Origin: Bacteroidales bacterium
GTDB lineage: Bacteria > Bacteroidota > Bacteroidia > Bacteroidales > UBA12077
Direction: 5' to 3'
Length of the DNA: 10,216 nt
Assembly: GCA_030643125.1 (NCBI GenBank)
Contig: DAOWML010000048.1
Location: 1-10,216 of the forward strand
Made by a program: the position numbers and the translations under genes
Shown: positions 6,260 through 10,216 of the stretch, piece by piece
Position numbering within the stretch: the first letter of the stretch is position 1
How the letters are laid out: every line of letters starts with the position of its first letter
The notes under the pieces: generated by a model
Seen by the model: only the letters and a program-made list of their open reading frames with translations
The model's database searches: none
What the model was told of the DNA's origin: nothing

Positions 6260-7198
6260 CTAAACCTCACGTATTGGCTTAAAGCCATTCCCAAGCACTT
6301 CGTGGGCATCAATAACCGTCATAAAAGCATACGGATCTATATCTTTAATAAAATCCTGTAAAATTGTCTGTTCTCTTCTGTTAACATTTGTAAAAATAAT
6401 TTTCTTATCTAATCCTTTATACATTCCAACACCATCTATTAAAGTCCCCCCTCTGTTTAAGTCTTTAATGATTTTGTCTCTAATTTCTTCGTATTTATCC
6501 GAAATAATAAATAAAGCCTTATCATAGCTTATTCCCTGTAAAGTAGCATCAATAACTTTTCCCGTAATATATATAACAATCCAGGAATATAGAGGAATTT
6601 TCCAGTCCTTAAATATCAACAAACCAAATAATACAATTACCGAGTCCACAATTATTAGCAACAGGCCCAATGACATTTTTGTATATTTGACTGCAATCAT
6701 AGCAACTATGTCGGAGCCTCCCGATGTTGCTTTTGATTTAAAAATTAATCCCAATCCAAATCCTATTAAAACTCCTCCAAAAACACACGACAATAAAACA
6801 TCATCGACCAATGCTCCACTAAATCCTGCATCCAGAAAATCAATAAAAATAGAAGTTAACACAAAACCAATTATTGTTTTTACTCCAAACCGCGGTCCCA
6901 GCATCTTAATACCCAGAATAGTTAATGGAATATTAAGCATCAACCCAACAATACCAATACCTAAACCATCTTTAAATATTGGTTCGCTAATAAATGGTAT
7001 TTTAATACCATTACCCATAATTTCGGCTGTCATATTTTTAACAACAATACCTATCCCGTAAACTCCTCCCGGTACAATTTTGTGAGGGTCTATAAAGTAT
7101 ACAAATCCGGCAGCTAATATAAAAGAGCCGATAGCTATAAGGGTATAGCTATAAAACCATTCTTTTGAAAGAAATTTTTCTTTTGTAACTAATGTCAT
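6260..7198 (-). CDS. YitT family membrane protein (DUF161-type core plus DUF2179)
   Basis: 312 aa, the usual size for the family. About five to six hydrophobic segments are visible, at roughly 17-35, 78-98, 107-125, 133-153, 176-194 and 202-213. PGGVYGIG (43-50) and TSGGSD (158-163) are the two conserved glycine-rich loops of YitT proteins. The soluble C-terminal part (about 226-305) is a DUF2179 domain, with GGTLIDGVGMYKG (250-262), then FTNVNRREQ (269-277), and DPYAFMTVIDAHEVLGNGF (288-306). The family sits in the inner membrane. Substrate and function are not established, and DUF2179 may bind a small ligand. It has its own possible -7 element and is separated from the upstream stress-protein gene by a terminator. 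Confidence 0.93.
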   Translation of the reverse strand: MTLVTKEKFLSKEWFYSYTLIAIGSFILAAGFVYFIDPHKIVPGGVYGIGIVVKNMTAEIMGNGIKIPFISEPIFKDGLGIGIVGLMLNIPLTILGIKMLGPRFGVKTIIGFVLTSIFIDFLDAGFSGALVDDVLLSCVFGGVLIGFGLGLIFKSKATSGGSDIVAMIAVKYTKMSLGLLLIIVDSVIVLFGLLIFKDWKIPLYSWIVIYITGKVIDATLQGISYDKALFIISDKYEEIRDKIIKDLNRGGTLIDGVGMYKGLDKKIIFTNVNRREQTILQDFIKDIDPYAFMTVIDAHEVLGNGFKPIREV

Positions 7199-7238
7199 TG
7201 CTATAGATTTTTAAATTATTTGAGCACAAAATATGTGG

Positions 7239-7246
7239 CAAAAATA
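7239..7246 (-). promoter_or_regulatory. Possible -7 element of the YitT gene
   Basis: On the minus strand this reads TATTTTTG, an exact TAnnTTTG match about 40 nt before the ATG at 7198. No TTTG is found at the correct -33 spacing, so confidence is low. Confidence 0.35.
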
Positions 7247-7290
7247 TATTTTTTTAACGAATTTTGGGAATTCAAATACCAAAATCGCAT

Positions 7291-7319
7291 AAAAAAAACA
7301 AGGAGCATAACTCCTTGTT
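7291..7319 (-). terminator. Rho-independent terminator of the stress-protein gene
   Basis: A perfect 9-bp stem, AACAAGGAG (7297-7305) and CTCCTTGTT (7311-7319), has a CATAA loop. Reading leftwards, the stem is followed by a run of eight T (A7291-A7298 on the plus strand). It lies 32 nt after the stop codon at 7352. Confidence 0.9.
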
Positions 7320-7351
7320 CGATACTATTTTATTTTATTATTTAATTGTTT

Positions 7352-8185
7352 TTATCCACCGGTAGCACTAAAAGATCCATAGCGACTAAGATCTGTTCTT
7401 GGGTTAACAACCATTACCGGCAATTTAGCTGTATTAGCAATAATATATTGTTCCTGTGCTCCTAAAACATAGTCGGTAAGTCCAATTCCTTTTGTGGTTA
7501 TTATGAGAATCATATCAGCATCTATCTTTTGAGCAAAGTCAATTGTTGCTTTAGCAGAATCGTGTCCTTCGATTTTATGTAACTCATAATCGCAATCATA
7601 TTTGTCGAGAATTTTTTCTGCGAAATGAACATTCCCCATTAATTTCGTATTTAAAGACTTGTCTTTTAGGGTTGGAACTATGATATTAATCTTAACATCA
7701 AAATATTTAACCAAAAATAACGCCCATTGTAGTTTCTGTTTTGCTTCGGCTCTGTAGTCAAGAGGGAATACAATATCTTTAAAGACATCTTTTTTAGAAG
7801 GAGGCTCCTGTACTACAATAAACGGGATTTTAGAACCTACAATTACTTTTAAAGCATTGCTTCCTGTAAATTTCTGCATCCCCTTAATTCCATGAGTTCC
7901 CATGACAACCATGCTTATATTGTTTTCTGACGCATAATCAGAAATAACATGGAACAAACTTCCTTCCAATACTAAAGGATGTAACTCTACGCCATACTTT
8001 TCGTTAAGTTTTTCTATATCTTTATTTAGCTCATCAAGAGCTTCTTCTCCCTTTTTAAGAGTTTTTACAACGTGAATTAAAGTAACCTGATTGTTCAGCT
8101 TTTTAGCAACCTTAATGGCGTGCTGTAATGCATGTTCAGCTACTTCCGTAAAATCCCAGGGAACTAATAAAATGTCTTTTTCCAT
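7352..8185 (-). CDS. Universal stress protein, two tandem UspA domains
   Basis: 277 aa, cytoplasmic. Domain 1 (about 2-126) starts KDILLVPWDFTEVAEHAL, the classic UspA first strand and helix. It continues with VTLIHVV (34-40) and ends VVMGTHGIKG (93-102) and FTGSNALKVI. Domain 2 (about 136-262) repeats this with KDIVFPLDYRAEAKQKL, VKINIIVPT, ADMILIITTKGIG and PVMVVNP. The ATP-loop of domain 1, GTHG plus GS, has 8 rather than 9 residues between its last glycines, and domain 2 has no clear G-x2-G loop. ATP binding is therefore uncertain, at best in domain 1. The family responds to starvation or stress. No promoter consensus was found upstream, where it is divergent from the DUF2975 gene. It ends at a strong terminator, so it is a single-gene unit. 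Confidence 0.93.
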   Translation of the reverse strand: MEKDILLVPWDFTEVAEHALQHAIKVAKKLNNQVTLIHVVKTLKKGEEALDELNKDIEKLNEKYGVELHPLVLEGSLFHVISDYASENNISMVVMGTHGIKGMQKFTGSNALKVIVGSKIPFIVVQEPPSKKDVFKDIVFPLDYRAEAKQKLQWALFLVKYFDVKINIIVPTLKDKSLNTKLMGNVHFAEKILDKYDCDYELHKIEGHDSAKATIDFAQKIDADMILIITTKGIGLTDYVLGAQEQYIIANTAKLPVMVVNPRTDLSRYGSFSATGG

Positions 8186-8460
8186 AATTTATAAAGGTTT
8201 ACACAATTACCCAAAAATGTAAATTTTGATTCGAAAAGTTAAACAAAACTTAAATGATTTGCAAAATTTTTAATAAAAAATTTATTGTGAACATTTATAA
8301 CATGTCCTGATTTATCTGTATTTACATGCTAACAGCCCTTGTATGCAAAGAGTTATATTAATGATATTCTGTTACTTATTTAATTAATAAACTATTTTAT
8401 CTATTAAAATTTATTGTTTTCCTTTTTTTTTTTTTCTTTTGTTATAACTTTTTAAGAATT
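8186..8460. other. Divergent intergenic region with a T13 tract
   Basis: An AT-rich region between the stress-protein gene (-) and the DUF2975 gene (+). It holds an unbroken run of 13 T at 8423-8435. TAACTTTT at 8445-8452 differs from the -7 consensus in its last base only. If that is the -7 element, the T-run covers the spacer and the -33 position. No full promoter match was found on either strand. Confidence 0.45.
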
Positions 8461-9108
8461 ATGAAAACTCAAAAAATTAAAAGTAAAAAAGTAATCGGGT
8501 TAATATACGGCATATTAACCGTTTTACTTGGAATTGGAGGAATTACTATTTTACTCTCAATACTCTTTTTCTTTTTAACCTTATTCAGCCCCGATTTTGA
8601 ACCTTTCTTTCCTGTAGTTGAAGTCCCTATAGAAATATCGGAAAATGCTTTTTTGGAATTAAAAAACGGGAATCTGTATGATATTTTAGTGGATGAAGCA
8701 TATGTATCATTTAATGTTAATAATGAATATGGTTTTGCGGGTATTTTGAATTATCTGTTTTTTGTTTCTATTCTTGTTATTGCATTTTATGTTATTTTAA
8801 TGCTTTGGAAAATTTTTAAATCTATTAGTTCTTCTTTGAAGGCCGAAAATCCTTATCATTATAAAAATATTTGGCGAATTCGTAAAATTGCTTTTGCTGT
8901 ACTATTATCTGCTATTTTAGAAATGATGTACCCGCTTATCTTGAAATATTTGTGGTTTGAAAAAATACACATGTTTGAGAAATCTTTTGACTTACGACTC
9001 AATTTCGATGCTACAATTGATTTGTTCTGGGCACTAATTATTTTTGTTGGCGCAGAAATTTACCGTATTGGTCTGGAGATGAAAAAAGAACAAGAACTAA
9101 CTATTTAA
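8461..9108 (+). CDS. DUF2975 family membrane protein
   Basis: 215 aa with four predicted membrane spans (about 14-42, 96-117, 142-163 and 187-205). An extracytoplasmic loop is likely between the first two. The conserved cytosolic motif between spans 2 and 3 reads AENPYHYKNIWRIRKIA (128-144), equivalent to the family's 'NPF-x-x-x-N-x-x-R-l-R-x-i'. Members are typically encoded directly before a small Cro/C1-type regulator, as here: the next start is 12 nt after this stop. The function is unknown. A membrane partner that controls the regulator is a reasonable inference from the constant pairing. A perfect 9-bp inverted repeat lies in codons 13-20. Confidence 0.88.
   Translation: MKTQKIKSKKVIGLIYGILTVLLGIGGITILLSILFFFLTLFSPDFEPFFPVVEVPIEISENAFLELKNGNLYDILVDEAYVSFNVNNEYGFAGILNYLFFVSILVIAFYVILMLWKIFKSISSSLKAENPYHYKNIWRIRKIAFAVLLSAILEMMYPLILKYLWFEKIHMFEKSFDLRLNFDATIDLFWALIIFVGAEIYRIGLEMKKEQELTI
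8498..8520. repeat. Inverted repeat at the 5' end of the DUF2975 gene
   Basis: GGTTAATAT (8498-8506), spacer ACGGC, ATATTAACC (8512-8520), with all 9 bp matching. It could form an mRNA hairpin about 37 nt after the start codon or be an operator for the HTH protein encoded downstream. It may also be coincidental in AT-rich coding DNA. Confidence 0.5.
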
Positions 9109-9120
9109 TACTTTCAGAAT

Positions 9121-9336
9121 ATGCCTATTATTACAAAATTAGATAATGTTCTTGCCAAAAGAAGAATGTCCCTTACAGAGCTATCTGAACGAGTTGATAT
9201 TACAATAGCTAATCTTTCAATTTTAAAAAGCGGTAAAGCCAGAGCAATTCGATTTTCCACTCTTGAAGCTATTTGTAAAGTGTTGAATTGCAAACCCGGA
9301 GATATTTTAGACATTGAGCCCGAAAAAGATAATTAA
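9121..9336 (+). CDS. Small Cro/C1-type HTH regulator (YozG-like)
   Basis: 71 aa, almost entirely a single helix-turn-helix domain: N-terminal helix ITKLDNVLAKRRMS, HTH core LTELSERVDITIANLSILKS (18-37), then RFSTLEAICKVLNCKPGDIL (44-63). The 'FstLeaiCkvLnCkPGDil' ending is the hallmark of the small regulators found beside DUF2975 genes. It likely binds DNA as a dimer and regulates its own operon. It is cotranscribed with the DUF2975 gene. Its stop codon is 3 nt from that of the convergent gene, with no terminator between. Confidence 0.92.
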   Translation: MPIITKLDNVLAKRRMSLTELSERVDITIANLSILKSGKARAIRFSTLEAICKVLNCKPGDILDIEPEKDN

Positions 9337-9339
9337 CGC

Positions 9340-10216
9340 TTATTTTAGCATCACTTTTCTTACAATGCTATTTTCTGAATCATTTATTTGTATTATATAC
9401 ATTCCTTTCGGAAATCGACTTAATTCAATAGTATACTTAGCAACATTTAAATTGCTCATTTCAAGCATCTTTTTACCTATTAGATTATAAATCTTTATCG
9501 AATTAATAAAACCCGGTTCTGTAAATTCTATATTTATATTATTTATTGTCGGATTTGGATAAATCCTAAGATTGCTGTTTGCCAGGTCATTTATACTATT
9601 TGACTCTGAGATTTCGTAACTGCCTTCATAATTACTTTGTAAGCCTTCGTTATCCTCTGCAATTATCGAGAAATAAATAGTTTCGCCAACAGATTGTTTA
9701 GGTATTTGTCCATAATAACGTCCTCCTGAAAAATTCATATTTACATCAGTAAAATCTCCTGTTCCTCGTTTCCATTTTAAAACAACCGACTCAACAGAAC
9801 CATCTGTATCGTCTGCAACACAAGAAACAATAGGGTTTTCATCCTCTGTCGGACTGGAAGGATCAAGTATCACATCTGAAATTACAGGAGCTTGATTCTC
9901 CGGGTCTTCAACTGTATAGTTTAATTCAGAACTTAATGTAACCCCGGCACTATTATCTTCAGCTTCAATAACAAAAACCACTTCTGTCCCATCAGCCTGG
10001 GCAGGAATTGCACCTGTATAATCATCTCCGGAATTTGACATTGAAACTATGTTTGGATAAGTCTCTGATGTATTTCCCCATTTAATATTTGCAGAAGTAA
10101 TTGTCCCGTCTGAATCGGTTATGGTTGCAGAAACTGTTACATCATCGTTTTCTGTAGGAGAAGTTGGATCGATTGATATTCCTGAAATTTCAGGTGCAAT
10201 ATTTGACGATGAAGCA
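9340..10216 (-). CDS. C-terminal part of a T9SS-secreted Ig-repeat protein (N-terminus beyond window)
   Basis: The frame is open to the window edge, giving 291 residues. The ATG at 10041 is internal because coding sequence continues upstream of it. Two tandem beta-sandwich (Ig/fibronectin-like) repeats of about 100 aa are visible. One starts APEISGISIDPTSPTENDDV (7-26). The other starts APVISDVILDPSSPTEDENP (109-128). Each has a D-x-D-G turn and a matching 'a-e-D-n' strand near its end. The T9SS type A sorting domain follows from LRIYPNPTINNINI (216-229) to KVMLK. The protein is cell-surface or secreted, with an enzyme or adhesion domain probably further upstream. What that is cannot be seen. 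Confidence 0.9.
   Translation of the reverse strand, partial: ASSSNIAPEISGISIDPTSPTENDDVTVSATITDSDGTITSANIKWGNTSETYPNIVSMSNSGDDYTGAIPAQADGTEVVFVIEAEDNSAGVTLSSELNYTVEDPENQAPVISDVILDPSSPTEDENPIVSCVADDTDGSVESVVLKWKRGTGDFTDVNMNFSGGRYYGQIPKQSVGETIYFSIIAEDNEGLQSNYEGSYEISESNSINDLANSNLRIYPNPTINNINIEFTEPGFINSIKIYNLIGKKMLEMSNLNVAKYTIELSRFPKGMYIIQINDSENSIVRKVMLK

Noticed and set aside
6687..7061. Plus-strand open frame within the YitT gene
   Set aside because: It is a low-complexity Pro/Ile/Asn-rich antisense frame of a clearly coding gene. The same applies to 1288-1524 (-), 2243-2446 (+) and 9114-9314 (-).
9340..10041. Complete 233-aa gene starting at the ATG at 10041
   Set aside because: The same frame stays open to the window edge and encodes the rest of the first Ig-like repeat, so this ATG is internal.
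1..10216. CRISPR array, toxin-antitoxin, phage defence or transposase gene
   Set aside because: There are no direct repeat arrays, and no protein shows such motifs. The small HTH gene pairs with DUF2975, not with a toxin.

Overview
The window is AT-rich chromosomal DNA from a member of the Bacteroidota. Three proteins end in 'PNP'-type C-terminal sorting domains of the type IX secretion system (T9SS). Promoters fit the phylum's TTTG-N19-TAnnTTTG consensus, and almost no gene has a Shine-Dalgarno sequence. Gene types such as YitT/DUF2179, tandem UspA and the DUF2975-HTH pair suit a free-living, possibly marine member, but I cannot name a genus.

Layout. 1-275 (-): start of a small secreted protein, cut by the window edge. 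392-645: a tRNA-Arg(CCU) locus with two consensus promoters. Between them lies a partial copy of the tRNA 5' end, split by a 39-nt palindromic insert. 900-1922 (+): secreted endonuclease I family nuclease with a T9SS tail. 1969-2655 (-): exported DUF3108/TapB-like protein. 2765-3586 (-): alpha/beta hydrolase whose nucleophile Ser is replaced by Asn. 3751-5682 (+): secreted M1-family metallopeptidase with a T9SS tail. 5818-6216 (+): small zinc-ribbon protein with a strong Shine-Dalgarno. 6260-7198 (-): YitT-family membrane protein. 7352-8185 (-): tandem universal stress protein. 8461-9336 (+): two-gene DUF2975 membrane protein / Cro-C1 regulator unit. 9340-10216 (-): C-terminal part of a large Ig-repeat surface protein with a T9SS tail.

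Function. Most genes look like independent single-gene units, bounded by clear hairpin terminators at 1927-1952, 6225-6251 and 7291-7319. The nuclease and the M1 peptidase fit extracellular scavenging of DNA and peptides through T9SS. The only clear operon is DUF2975-HTH. No mobile element with a transposase, CRISPR array or defence system is present. The most unusual structure is the tRNA-Arg upstream region: a duplicated promoter plus tRNA 5' fragment, interrupted at the A9/G10 junction by a palindromic repeat.
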